DNA from: Gelria sp.
GTDB lineage: Bacteria > Bacillota > Syntrophomonadia > Syntrophomonadales > Syntrophomonadaceae
NCBI GenBank assembly: GCA_012839665.1
Contig: DUMX01000020.1
Span: forward strand, 1 to 10,470
DNA length: 10,470 bases
Direction of reading: 5' to 3'
Within the stretch, counting starts at the first letter, position 1, and every line of letters starts with the position of its first letter. The notes under the pieces were generated by a model that saw nothing but the letters and a program-made list of their open reading frames with translations, did no database searches and was not told the origin of the DNA. Shown here one piece after another: positions 1 to 6,370 of this stretch. A program made the position numbers and the translations under genes.

Positions 1-159
1 GTTAGAATGAATGATGTACGGCTTCTTTCAGTCAGAGGCAATCAACTAGCCGAGCGGGTGGTAGACGTAATACCCCAGGTTTTAGACAGGCTAGAAAATA
101 TTAAGGAAAAAAAGAAAAAGCAGAGAATAGATGTGGAAACCCCGGATTCGGGTAAATAA
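1..159 (+). CDS. ytfJ: C-terminal fragment of a GerW/YtfJ-family sporulation protein (5' end outside window)
   Basis: Frame 1 is open from base 1 to a TAA at 157-159, giving the last 52 residues of a protein whose start lies upstream. The fragment runs from a beta-strand-like segment with RLLSVRG, through a helix containing VIPQVLDRLE, to a lysine-rich hydrophilic tail. This is the layout I recall for the end of GerW/YtfJ proteins, which follow a glycine-rich core with a strand, a 'D-x-x-P-x-x-x-[DE]' helix and a charged tail. YtfJ is a forespore protein implicated in spore quality and germination in Bacillus. Position supports the call: ytfJ commonly sits just upstream of spmA-spmB in Clostridia, after scpA/scpB. 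The glycine-rich core that would settle it is outside the window, so the name is an inference from tail and context. Confidence 0.6.
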   Translation, partial: VRMNDVRLLSVRGNQLAERVVDVIPQVLDRLENIKEKKKKQRIDVETPDSGK

Positions 160-207
160 GAAAATAGAACGGGATTAGACATACCCACAGGGTACACAGA
201 TGCTCCC

Positions 208-246
208 TACAGTCGCCATTAAGGGGGCTGTATACACTGATTTTTT
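208..246 (+). terminator. Possible weak terminator hairpin after the ytfJ-like gene
   Basis: TACAGTCGCC (208-217) can pair with GGGGGCTGTA (223-232) around an ATTAA loop, with one G-G mismatch and one G-T pair. A T6 run (241-246) follows only after an 8-nt gap, which is far for an intrinsic terminator. It may instead be an mRNA 3' processing structure. The stronger terminator at 311-346 would catch read-through. Confidence 0.35.
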
Positions 247-310
247 AAAATAAACTTAACCCTAGCTATTATGATGCTATTGTTTAAATCTTTTAAAAAA
301 CACCTTTGCT

Positions 311-346
311 GAACAGCTCATTGATAATGGGCTGTTCTATTTTTTT
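311..346 (+). terminator. Rho-independent terminator upstream of spmA
   Basis: GAACAGCTCATT (311-322) pairs with AATGGGCTGTTC (326-337) through 12 pairs, one of them T-G, around a 3-nt GAT loop. A T-rich tract, TATTTTTTT, follows at 338-346. An A-run at 295-300 lies before it. It separates the ytfJ-like transcript from spmAB, so spmAB needs its own promoter. Confidence 0.85.
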
Positions 347-363
347 ACCTGTACACATACCCT
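335..363 (+). promoter_or_regulatory. Candidate sigma-E (mother-cell) promoter for spmAB
   Basis: CATACCCT (356-363) matches the Bacillus sigma-E -10 consensus CATACA[AC]T at 7 of 8 positions. TTCTATT (335-341) matches the -35 consensus [GT][AC]ATATT at 5 of 7, with a 14-nt spacer, inside the usual 13-15. The predicted start near 370 leaves a short leader containing the spmA ribosome site GGAGG (382-386). spmA and spmB are sigma-E dependent in B. subtilis, and the terminator just upstream means a promoter must lie here. The -35 overlaps that terminator's T-tract. Assignment rests on consensus matching alone. Confidence 0.42.
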
Positions 364-393
364 TTCTACAAAGCTAATGCTGGAGGAATGGGT

Positions 394-987
394 ATGTTAA
401 ATATAATTTGGTTATTATTATTAGCTTCTGGTATTATCGTAGCTGCTGTTAACGGAAATATTGAAGTGGTAACACAGGCCGCTTTGAGTTCTGCGCGCGG
501 TGCAGTAAAGGTCTGTTTTGACCTGATAGGGATTATGGCTCTATGGCTGGGGATAATGAAAATTGCTGAAAAAGCAGGTATGATTCAAGGACTAGCCCGT
601 TTGATGAAACCCCTGATACGACGCCTATTTCCTACAATCCCTCCAGACCATCCTGCTATGGGTGCGGTGATACTGAACCTTAGTGCCAATATGCTGGGCC
701 TGGGGAATGCGGCTACTCCTTTTGGGATGAAAGCCATGCAAGAATTGCAGCAGCTAAACAAAAAATCTGATGAAGCCTCAGAGGCCATGTGTACTTTTCT
801 GGCTCTTAATACCTCATGTATTACCCTGGTACCAGCCACCATTATCGGAGTCCGGGTATCATTCGCTTCAGCTAATCCTACTGAAATTGTAGGCCCCTGC
901 ATATTTGCCACGGCTATAGCCATGACTATAGCTATTACGCTTGATTACTGGTTTCGCCGCTATAGTCCCTGGAGGAGGATACCGTAA
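394..987 (+). CDS. spmA: Spore maturation protein SpmA
   Basis: This integral membrane protein acts with SpmB in spore-core dehydration; loss of either gives wetter, less heat-resistant spores in Bacillus. It belongs to the 'Gate' (nucleoside-recognition-like) family. From the chosen start it is 197 aa, close to B. subtilis SpmA at 196. Hydrophobic segments lie near residues 2-20, 40-57, 92-108, 134-152 and 166-186. The SpmA hallmark NLSANMLGLGNAATPFG is at 95-111. I start at ATG 394, not the in-frame ATG at 388: GGAGG at 382-386 is 7 nt from 394 but touches 388, and the resulting MLNIIW matches the family's usual MVNIIW opening. The TAA stop directly abuts the spmB ATG, so the two are co-transcribed. 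Confidence 0.95.
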   Translation: MLNIIWLLLLASGIIVAAVNGNIEVVTQAALSSARGAVKVCFDLIGIMALWLGIMKIAEKAGMIQGLARLMKPLIRRLFPTIPPDHPAMGAVILNLSANMLGLGNAATPFGMKAMQELQQLNKKSDEASEAMCTFLALNTSCITLVPATIIGVRVSFASANPTEIVGPCIFATAIAMTIAITLDYWFRRYSPWRRIP

Positions 988-1524
988 ATGAGCTTATCGT
1001 TTCTGGATACCATTTCTCGCTGGACTATTCCTTTTCTTCTTCTGGTAGTACCACTGGTCGGTTTCTTAAGGAAAGTACCGGTTTACGAGGCTTTTGTAGA
1101 GGGGGCAGAGGAAGGATTTACTACCGCCGTCAAAATCATACCTTTTCTGGTGGGAATGATGGTAGCTATATCAGTATTTCGAGCTTCTGGTGCTATGGAA
1201 GCTTTGAGCCATGCGGTGGAGCCCCTCACCAGCAGGGTGGGGATACCGTCCGAAGTGCTACCCCTGGCTATTATGCGTCCTCTTTCGGGTAGTGGAGTAT
1301 TAGGTATGGCTACCGAGTTAATGAAGACCCATGGACCTGATTCCCTTATCGGGCGTCTGGCTTCAGTTATGCAGGGAACTACTGATACCACTTTTTTTGT
1401 TTTGACCGTATATTTTGGCTCCGTCGGTATAAAAAAATATCGTTATTCCATTGTTACTGGATTAACCGCAGATATTACCGGGTTTATAGCTTCTGTGTAT
1501 ATATGTAACTTAATATTTAGATAA
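988..1524 (+). CDS. spmB: Spore maturation protein SpmB
   Basis: The partner of SpmA in the forespore/mother-cell membrane system that lowers spore-core water. It is 178 aa, the same length as B. subtilis SpmB, and carries a second Gate domain. Hydrophobic segments occur near 13-27, 46-64, 92-108, 133-146 and 160-177. Family signatures visible are PLAIMRPLSGSG (92-103) and MQGTTDTTFFVLTVYFGSVG (128-147). The ATG follows the spmA stop with no gap, and GGAGGAGG at 971-978, inside the end of spmA, supplies the ribosome site; this implies translational coupling. The gene ends 29 nt before the convergent TetR gene without a convincing terminator. In Bacillus rluB normally follows; here it lies about 5.1 kb away. 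Confidence 0.95.
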   Translation: MSLSFLDTISRWTIPFLLLVVPLVGFLRKVPVYEAFVEGAEEGFTTAVKIIPFLVGMMVAISVFRASGAMEALSHAVEPLTSRVGIPSEVLPLAIMRPLSGSGVLGMATELMKTHGPDSLIGRLASVMQGTTDTTFFVLTVYFGSVGIKKYRYSIVTGLTADITGFIASVYICNLIFR

Positions 1525-1553
1525 TTACTTGAAATATCCTGGGATGACAGACA

Positions 1554-2171
1554 TCACATCTGTTTTAGCAGTTGTTCCATTTTTCGGTTTGATGCGGCGG
1601 TAAAGTAAGGACGCATTAAGGCGTGTAGCCGTAAGATCCCACGCAGGATAGCCTCAGGCGGAATATTGGCATCCAGTATGTCGGCATGGGTTATCCATAG
1701 TTGCCCCAGGGTCCAAACATTGAGTACCAGCATCTCGCGTTCTTCTTCTGATTCAAAGGGTTTCATAATGCCAATGGAAGTCCAATACAGAAATACATCG
1801 CTGAATTGCCTTCTGACCCGGTCAGAGCGGTGCCGGTAAGTCTCCAACAATATCGGGTCATTACGTACCAGTACGCTTAATTCCAGGTAAAAAAAGCGAT
1901 AATGCTTCTGTAACTGACCAAAGTCCTTGTAGAACTGGACAATCCCAGCCTCGGTTTTACGGGCTTCCGAATCCCAAAACAGTTCATCCATGGCTACGGA
2001 GAGCTGGTCATAGAGGTAGCGAATAATCTCTTCCTTGTTGCTATAGTAATAATACAGATTGCCCGGACTGATCCCCATTTCGGCTGCTATCAGTTTGGTG
2101 CTGACATTGGTGGAACGATGCTGATTGAACAATTGTCGGGCGGTCTCCAGGATCATTTCTTTAGTACTCAC
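1554..2171 (-). CDS. TetR/AcrR-family transcriptional regulator
   Basis: A 205-aa one-component repressor of typical TetR length. The N-terminal helix-turn-helix spans about residues 24-43 with VSTKLIAAEMGISPGNLYYYY, the classic family pattern, followed by the linker SNKEEII. The remaining helical domain would bind a small molecule or acyl-CoA; its ligand cannot be read from sequence. The start is GTG (complement of 2169-2171) with GGGGA upstream at about 6 nt. It is divergent from a crotonase-family gene, and an excellent palindrome lies in the shared control region, so it most likely represses that gene and perhaps itself, possibly responding to a CoA thioester as FadR/FabR-type TetR proteins do. 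Both genes look richer in G+C by eye than the flanking spm and fhs genes, which would fit joint acquisition. Confidence 0.9.
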   Translation of the reverse strand: MSTKEMILETARQLFNQHRSTNVSTKLIAAEMGISPGNLYYYYSNKEEIIRYLYDQLSVAMDELFWDSEARKTEAGIVQFYKDFGQLQKHYRFFYLELSVLVRNDPILLETYRHRSDRVRRQFSDVFLYWTSIGIMKPFESEEEREMLVLNVWTLGQLWITHADILDANIPPEAILRGILRLHALMRPYFTAASNRKMEQLLKQM

Positions 2172-2202
2172 CGTGATTCCCCATTCATTTTTTGTTGAAA
2201 TT

Positions 2203-2230
2203 AGTATAGCATATCCAGTGTATTAGGCAA
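2203..2230 (-). promoter_or_regulatory. Candidate sigma-A promoter for the TetR gene
   Basis: On the minus strand TTGCCT (complement of 2225-2230; 4 of 6 consensus) and TATACT (complement of 2203-2208; 5 of 6) are 16 nt apart. The start point would fall near 2196, about 25 nt before the GTG start. An operator-like half-site ATTAGTA at 2200-2206 overlaps the -10, which would allow autorepression, but a matching second half is missing. Confidence 0.5.
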
Positions 2231-2266
2231 ATCACGGAGTGACTGGGTTGGCTCATAAAAGCAGGG

Positions 2267-2295
2267 TTGACAAATTAGAACCCGAGGTCTATAAT
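2267..2295 (+). promoter_or_regulatory. Exact-consensus sigma-A promoter for the crotonase gene
   Basis: TTGACA at 2267-2272 and TATAAT at 2290-2295 are separated by exactly 17 nt, a 12 of 12 match to the housekeeping consensus with ideal spacing. The start point should be near 2302, leaving a leader of about 114 nt before the crotonase ATG. So strong a promoter next to a repressor gene suggests tight repression with high induced expression. Confidence 0.87.
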
Positions 2296-2312
2296 TCGAG
2301 ACAAATATCTAT

Positions 2313-2334
2313 TATTAGTACCATAGTACTAATA
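2313..2334. promoter_or_regulatory. Palindromic operator, probably for the adjacent TetR repressor
   Basis: Two perfect 9-nt arms, TATTAGTAC and GTACTAATA, flank a CATA spacer, making a 22-bp dyad. It lies at about +11 to +32 relative to the predicted crotonase transcription start, where a bound dimer would block elongation or promoter clearance. Partial half-sites recur near the TetR gene: ATTAGTA at 2200-2206 and TTAGTAC at 2161-2167. Assignment to this TetR protein is by location and symmetry. No T-run follows, so it is not a terminator. Confidence 0.68.
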
Positions 2335-2415
2335 TCGGGCGAGTCAAGGGGGAACATCATAGAAGTCAAAAGAACTGCCCGGGGGACTTGAGTAAATAGG
2401 AAAGGGGTTTTAAAA

Positions 2416-3237
2416 ATGAACTTGTTGCGTAAAGAGTATTCTTCCTGTGTTCTGGAAGTGGAGGACACAGGGGTAGCTACCCTTACTTTAACCGATGCTA
2501 AACGGATGAACGCCTTTAATGAAGAGAATCTGCGCAATATCCTGGCGGCGACCATTCTTCTGCGGCAGACGCCAGAAGCCCAGGTGTTGATCTTGACCGG
2601 TACGGACTATGTTTTTTCCAGTGGTGGGGATATCAGTTTGCTTGCAGATATCGACAGTGTTGCCAAAGCTCAGTGGACCTTTGAAGCGTCCTGTGATGCG
2701 GTCAACTTGATTTACGATCTGGAAATACCGGTCATTGCCGCTGTTAACGGTATTGTCGCTGGTGCGGCGTTGCCCATGATGATGGCCTGCGATTTGATTA
2801 TCGGTTCGGAAAATGCCGTTTTGTTTTTTGCCTTTCGCCAGATTGGATTTACCTCTGATTCAGGCACTTCCCATTTCCTGGTTCACAAGCTGGGTTATCA
2901 TAAGGCAGCCGAGATTCTGTTTTTTGGCAGAAAGATTGATGCCAAACAGGCCGAGGAGTTGGGACTGTTCAACCGCGTGGTTCCTGCCGGGGAGCTGCTG
3001 ACCGAAGCCCGTAAGTGGGCGGAGCGAATCGCTTCGGGGCCAATGCTGGCCATGGCTTATGACAAGAAACTTTTGCGTGCCGCCTTGCACAACAATTTTT
3101 ACCAGCAACAGGAGTTGGAATCCCACTACCAGATTTTTGCCTGGGCCAGCCGGGATTTCCAGGAAGGGGTGGCGGCTTTCAACGAACGGCGCAAACCTCA
3201 GTTTAAAGATAAGTTTGTCAAAGAGTATCGGGGTTAG
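2416..3237 (+). CDS. Enoyl-CoA hydratase/isomerase (crotonase) family protein
   Basis: A cytosolic acyl-CoA enzyme of 273 aa, usual for the family. The crotonase oxyanion-hole regions are present: FSSGGDIS (67-74) and NGIVAGAALPMMMACDLII (111-129). The segment normally carrying the second hydratase glutamate (the 'PE' of FGxPE) reads AFRQIGFTSDSGTSHFL (139-155), so that glutamate is absent; D148 in 'SDSGTS' aligns with the aspartate of PaaG/BadK-like isomerases ('PDxGG'). I therefore favour a delta-isomerase or related activity over simple hydration; substrate unknown. AAGGGG at 2402-2407 is 8 nt from the ATG. It is controlled by the consensus promoter and palindrome upstream and is divergent from the TetR gene. 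No other beta-oxidation gene adjoins it, so it appears monocistronic. Confidence 0.9.
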   Translation: MNLLRKEYSSCVLEVEDTGVATLTLTDAKRMNAFNEENLRNILAATILLRQTPEAQVLILTGTDYVFSSGGDISLLADIDSVAKAQWTFEASCDAVNLIYDLEIPVIAAVNGIVAGAALPMMMACDLIIGSENAVLFFAFRQIGFTSDSGTSHFLVHKLGYHKAAEILFFGRKIDAKQAEELGLFNRVVPAGELLTEARKWAERIASGPMLAMAYDKKLLRAALHNNFYQQQELESHYQIFAWASRDFQEGVAAFNERRKPQFKDKFVKEYRG

Positions 3238-3295
3238 GAGTTGGATAAAAGAGCTTTTTTAGGCAAAATTGAATTACAAGTCTAGGAGACTATAG

Positions 3296-3413
3296 ATGAA
3301 AAAATGGGGTATTTGCCTCAACCGGTATGGGCTGCACCGGACCCGTTATACTGATTGCTGGTGAAGATAAAGAAAAAGCTTTAGAAATATTAGGGGCAAA
3401 TCAGTATTTATAG
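3296..3413 (+). pseudogene. Small ORF (38 codons) broken by one base in an A6 run, upstream of fhs
   Basis: AGGAG (3284-3288) precedes ATG 3296 by 7 nt. Read in frame it stops after 22 codons at a TGA. The +1 frame instead continues to TAG 3411-3413 and reads like protein: FASTGMGCTGPVILIAGED, then a helix KEKALEIL and a short tail. Removing one A from the six at 3299-3304 joins the ATG to this frame and gives 38 residues. It may be a decayed gene, a sequencing error in a homopolymer, or slippage on AAAAAA. I do not recognise the family; the glycine/cysteine motif followed by a hydrophobic strand suggests the end of a folded domain, so a gene remnant is also possible. It ends 44 nt before fhs. 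Confidence 0.42.
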
Positions 3414-3457
3414 GGTAAAATAGAATTATTATGCGTTAAGGAGGTAAAACACTTTTC

Positions 3458-5125
3458 ATGAAAAGCGACATTGAAATTGCTCAAGAAACGAGTATGCAGC
3501 CTATAATCGAAGTGGCCCGGTCAGTAGGATTAAGTGAAGATGATATTGACCTTTATGGTAAATATAAGGCCAAAGTCTCTCTTGATGTCTGGCATAAGCT
3601 AAAAGACAAACCCTCGGGCAAACTAGTTCTGGTTACGGCGATAACTCCTACTCCTGCAGGAGAGGGAAAGACTACTACTACAGTAGGTTTGGGACAGGCC
3701 CTGAACCGGATTGGTAAAAAAGCTATCATCGCTTTACGGGAGCCATCACTGGGTCCCAGCTTTGGTATAAAAGGTGGAGCAGCCGGCGGGGGTTATTCCC
3801 AGGTTATTCCTATGGAGGACATTAACCTGCATTTTACCGGTGATATACATGCTGTTACCACTGCTCATAATCTGTTGGCGGCAATGTTAGATAATCATAT
3901 ACATCAAGGTAATGAGCTAAACATTGACCCGCGACAGGTAGTTCTACGCCGGGCTATGGATTTAAATGAAAGAGCCCTGCGCAACATTGTTCTGGGGCTG
4001 GGTGGAAGGGTTAATGGCGTTCCCCGCGAGTCCGGTTTTGATATAACCGTGGCCTCGGAAGTAATGGCTGCCTTATGTTTGGCTACTGACCTCATGGATC
4101 TGAAAGAACGATTTAAGCGTATAGTAGTAGCTTATACTTATGATGGCCAACCGGTAACGGCTGATGACCTGAAAGCTGCAGGCTCCATGGCTTTACTTAT
4201 GAAAGATGCCATCAAACCTAATCTGGTGCAAACTCTGGAAAATACCCCGGCCTTTGTTCATGGCGGGCCTTTTGCCAATATAGCCCACGGTGCAAATAGC
4301 ATAATGGCTACTCGTATTGGGATGCAATTGGCAGATTACATGATTACCGAGGCCGGCTTCGGTGCCGACCTGGGAGCGGAAAAATTCTTCAATATAGTCT
4401 GCCGCTATGGTCAAATGGAACCGGCGGCAGTAGTATTAGTAGCTACCATTAGAGCCCTTAAGAACCATGGTGGAGTGCCAACAGACCGCCTGGGTGAAAA
4501 GAACATGGAGGCTCTGGAAAAAGGCGTAGAAAACCTGGAAAAACAGTTGGAAAACATTCAGAAGTTTGGAGTGCCAGTGGTAGTTGCATTAAATGAGTTT
4601 CCTACCGATACCAGCGAGGAAGTGGATTTTATAATTGATAAATGTTCAGCTCTGGGAGCAGATGTAGCACTTTCCCGGGTTTGGGCTCAAGGCGGTGCTG
4701 GAGGAGAGGAACTGGCTCAAAAGTTAATTGCAGCCACCGAAAAACCCTCTGCTTTCAAGTTCCTTTATGAACTGGAAGATACTCTGAAAAACAAAATAGA
4801 AGCAGTCTGCAAAGAAATCTACGGAGCTGACGGAGTAACTTATACGTCTGAAGCTGAGCGCTTGCTACAGAAGTTTGAAGAACTAGGTTATGGTAATCTT
4901 CCGGTATGTATGGCTAAAACTCAATATTCCCTTTCTGATGACCCGGATAAAAAGGGACGTCCTCGTGATTTTACCGTTACCATTAGAGAAGTACGGCTAT
5001 CTGCCGGAGCCGGATTCGTAGTAGCCTTAACTGGTACTATTATGACCATGCCCGGACTCGGTAAGACCCCGGCAGCCGAAAAAATCGACATCAAACCCAA
5101 CGGAGAAATCGTTGGACTATTTTAA
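3458..5125 (+). CDS. fhs: Formate-tetrahydrofolate ligase (10-formyl-THF synthetase)
   Basis: A cytosolic enzyme that joins formate and tetrahydrofolate with ATP to give 10-formyl-THF, the first folate step of the methyl branch of the Wood-Ljungdahl pathway and a one-carbon source for purines. At 555 aa it has the normal family length with no break. The P-loop TPTPAGEGKT is at 63-72, followed by REPSLGPSFGIKGGAAGGG (94-112) and LHFTGDIHAV (124-133), all hallmark segments. The only ATG is preceded by AAGGAGG at 3438-3444, with an unusually long 13-nt spacing; no alternative in-frame start lies between. A strong terminator follows immediately, so it ends its transcript. No clear sigma-A promoter or THF riboswitch was found in the 220-nt upstream gap, where the broken small ORF lies. 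Confidence 0.97.
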   Translation: MKSDIEIAQETSMQPIIEVARSVGLSEDDIDLYGKYKAKVSLDVWHKLKDKPSGKLVLVTAITPTPAGEGKTTTTVGLGQALNRIGKKAIIALREPSLGPSFGIKGGAAGGGYSQVIPMEDINLHFTGDIHAVTTAHNLLAAMLDNHIHQGNELNIDPRQVVLRRAMDLNERALRNIVLGLGGRVNGVPRESGFDITVASEVMAALCLATDLMDLKERFKRIVVAYTYDGQPVTADDLKAAGSMALLMKDAIKPNLVQTLENTPAFVHGGPFANIAHGANSIMATRIGMQLADYMITEAGFGADLGAEKFFNIVCRYGQMEPAAVVLVATIRALKNHGGVPTDRLGEKNMEALEKGVENLEKQLENIQKFGVPVVVALNEFPTDTSEEVDFIIDKCSALGADVALSRVWAQGGAGGEELAQKLIAATEKPSAFKFLYELEDTLKNKIEAVCKEIYGADGVTYTSEAERLLQKFEELGYGNLPVCMAKTQYSLSDDPDKKGRPRDFTVTIREVRLSAGAGFVVALTGTIMTMPGLGKTPAAEKIDIKPNGEIVGLF

Positions 5126-5140
5126 TTAACAAAACAAACT

Positions 5141-5184
5141 AAGAGGTTGGGAAAGACACCTTTTCCCAACCTCTTTTTAATTTT
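5141..5184 (+). terminator. Rho-independent terminator of fhs
   Basis: AAGAGGTTGGGAAA (5141-5154) pairs perfectly with TTTCCCAACCTCTT (5162-5175), a 14-bp stem with a 7-nt loop. A T-run (5174-5178) and a further TTTT follow. It begins 15 nt after the fhs stop. Confidence 0.92.
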
Positions 5185-5302
5185 AGTGGAATCCCTTCAC
5201 TTCTACCTAGCCATTTTATGTTAAGCATAGTCTTAGCAATATAGAAAATACTAACTATTGATATTCTGGTTGGGAGTAATTATACAATAAGGAGGCAAAA
5301 CC

Positions 5303-5665
5303 GTGGAAAACACCAGTACTACTTGTAAAGTTAAAAGCTGTATCTTTCATCACCATGATAACCTCTGTGCAGCTGGCGAAATTCAAGTCGAAAACAACAG
5401 TGATGTTGCCATATGTGATACCTTTTATCCCCGGAATGTAAACAGACAATCAATTAGTGGCAGAGGTGTTCAAGCCGGAACTGACCTGCGTGATCCGGTA
5501 ATATACGAAAGCAGTGACAGCAACTTTACTCCGTATGTAGTATGTAATGTTAATGATTGCATATACTGGGAGGATGATGTATGTACTGCTGAAGAAATAA
5601 CTATTGATGGACCTCAGGCCTCCATTTCTGATGATACCCGGTGCGGAACCTATGAGCCCCTTTAG
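5303..5665 (+). CDS. Tandem DUF1540 cysteine-rich small protein
   Basis: A 120-aa acidic protein of unknown function with two copies of the DUF1540 module, which is widespread in spore-forming Firmicutes. Copy 1 has C8, C13, C22 and C38; copy 2 has C81, C86, C94 and C114. Both follow a C-x4-C-x7/8-C-x15/19-C pattern, consistent with binding one metal (probably zinc) each; that is inference. The cores repeat recognisably: 'C-x-V-x-x-C-I-[FY]' then 'C-x-A-x-E-I-x-[VI]'. The start is GTG at 5303 with AAGGAGG at 5289-5295, 7 nt away. There is no signal peptide or membrane segment. The fhs terminator and a hairpin right after its stop isolate it as a single-gene transcript. No convincing promoter was identified between 5185 and 5288. 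Confidence 0.85.
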   Translation: MENTSTTCKVKSCIFHHHDNLCAAGEIQVENNSDVAICDTFYPRNVNRQSISGRGVQAGTDLRDPVIYESSDSNFTPYVVCNVNDCIYWEDDVCTAEEITIDGPQASISDDTRCGTYEPL

Positions 5666-5701
5666 AAATAAGTCCGGGGGCCACCCCCCCCGGACTTATT
5701 T
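5666..5701. terminator. Perfect 15-bp inverted repeat, likely bidirectional terminator
   Basis: AAATAAGTCCGGGGG (5666-5680) and CCCCCGGACTTATTT (5687-5701) are exact complements around a 6-nt CCACCC loop. The structure starts at the base after the DUF1540 stop. The GC-rich inner stem with A/T-rich outer ends gives a short U-rich tail on either strand, so it may end both the DUF1540 transcript and the convergent folE transcript. Confidence 0.75.
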
Positions 5702-5735
5702 GTCCACCCTGTGTCCAAAGTTATATTAAAAAATT

Positions 5736-5772
5736 TCAGTGTTAATCATAAGAAATCAGTGTCATTCAGTGT
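5736..5772. repeat. Three TCAGTGT direct repeats at 20- and 10-nt spacing
   Basis: TCAGTGT occurs at 5736-5742, 5756-5762 and 5766-5772, so copies start 20 and 10 nt apart, roughly whole helical turns. It lies in the 82-nt stretch between the hairpin and the folE stop, not in a promoter position. Similar '(T)CAGTGT/CTGTGT' intergenic strings are familiar from other bacteria as dispersed repeats without known function. Confidence 0.4.
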
Positions 5773-5783
5773 CAAAAAAATCA

Positions 5784-6350
5784 TTAACGCAATATAAGCG
5801 AAAATAGCTCAGCCCGGGTTTCAGACCTGCTCTCAAATAAACCGCGTACTGCCGAGGTTACCGTTACGGCCCCGGGTTTTTTAATTCCCCGCATAGTCAT
5901 ACACATATGTTCAGCTTCAATAATCACCCCTACCCCAAAGGGCTGCAGGGTGTCATAAATACAGTCAGCTATTTGGGAGGTTAGCCTTTCCTGCAACTGG
6001 GGGCGGCGGGCATAAACTTCAGCTACCCGTGCCAGTTTACTGATACCTACCACCTTACCTCCGCGAGGGATATAGGCTACATGAGCTTTACCGTAAAAGG
6101 GAAGCAGGTGATGTTCGCACAGGGAATAAATCGGAATATCCTTAACCAGTACCAGCTCATCATGAAATTCAGTAAATGACACCTGCAAGAAATCGCGCGG
6201 GTCACAGTTTACTCCAGAAAAAATTTCTTCATACATATTTGCTACCCGCCGGGGTGTTTCCTTTAACCCTTCCCGCTCCACATCTTCACCGATAGCCTCC
6301 AGTATAAGTTTAACTGCTGCTTCAACTTTGCTTTTATCAATATTGCCCAT
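5784..6350 (-). CDS. folE: GTP cyclohydrolase I (type IA)
   Basis: Converts GTP to 7,8-dihydroneopterin triphosphate, the first step towards tetrahydrofolate and also towards preQ0/queuosine. It is a homodecameric cytosolic zinc enzyme. The 188-aa length is normal. Zinc ligands are C78 and H81 in SLCEHHLLPF (76-85) and C150 in EAEHMCMTMRG (145-155). Other signatures are GKVVGISKLARV (98-109), RPQLQERLT (116-124) and KPGAVTVTSAVRGLF (158-172). The ATG (complement of 6348-6350) has GGAGG at 6358-6362, 7 nt away. It is alone on the minus strand, convergent with the DUF1540 gene; the folate link to fhs is metabolic, not operonic. Its upstream region is occupied by the heptamer-repeat element starting at 6371, so its promoter lies within or beyond that element. 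Confidence 0.97.
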   Translation of the reverse strand: MGNIDKSKVEAAVKLILEAIGEDVEREGLKETPRRVANMYEEIFSGVNCDPRDFLQVSFTEFHDELVLVKDIPIYSLCEHHLLPFYGKAHVAYIPRGGKVVGISKLARVAEVYARRPQLQERLTSQIADCIYDTLQPFGVGVIIEAEHMCMTMRGIKKPGAVTVTSAVRGLFESRSETRAELFSLILR

Positions 6351-6370
6351 GGTAAAGCCTCCAATATATC

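Noticed and set aside
388..393. ATG at 388 as the spmA start
   Set aside because: The GGAGG ribosome site would touch it; ATG 394 has 7-nt spacing and gives the family's normal MLNIIW start.
1547..1566. ACAGA/TCTGT hairpin followed by TTTT as an spmB terminator
   Set aside because: Only a 5-bp stem with a 7-nt loop, and it overlaps the end of the TetR coding region; too weak to call.
2289..2555. Minus-strand 88-codon ORF across the crotonase promoter
   Set aside because: It overlaps the promoter, operator and crotonase start, and its translation shows no recognisable domain; a shadow frame.
3238..3457. THF riboswitch or other structured leader upstream of fhs
   Set aside because: I found none of the conserved THF riboswitch segments and no strong nested stems; only the broken small ORF is supported.
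5258..5286. TTGATA-N17-TATACA as a promoter for the DUF1540 gene
   Set aside because: The start point would fall inside the AAGGAGG ribosome site, leaving no usable leader.
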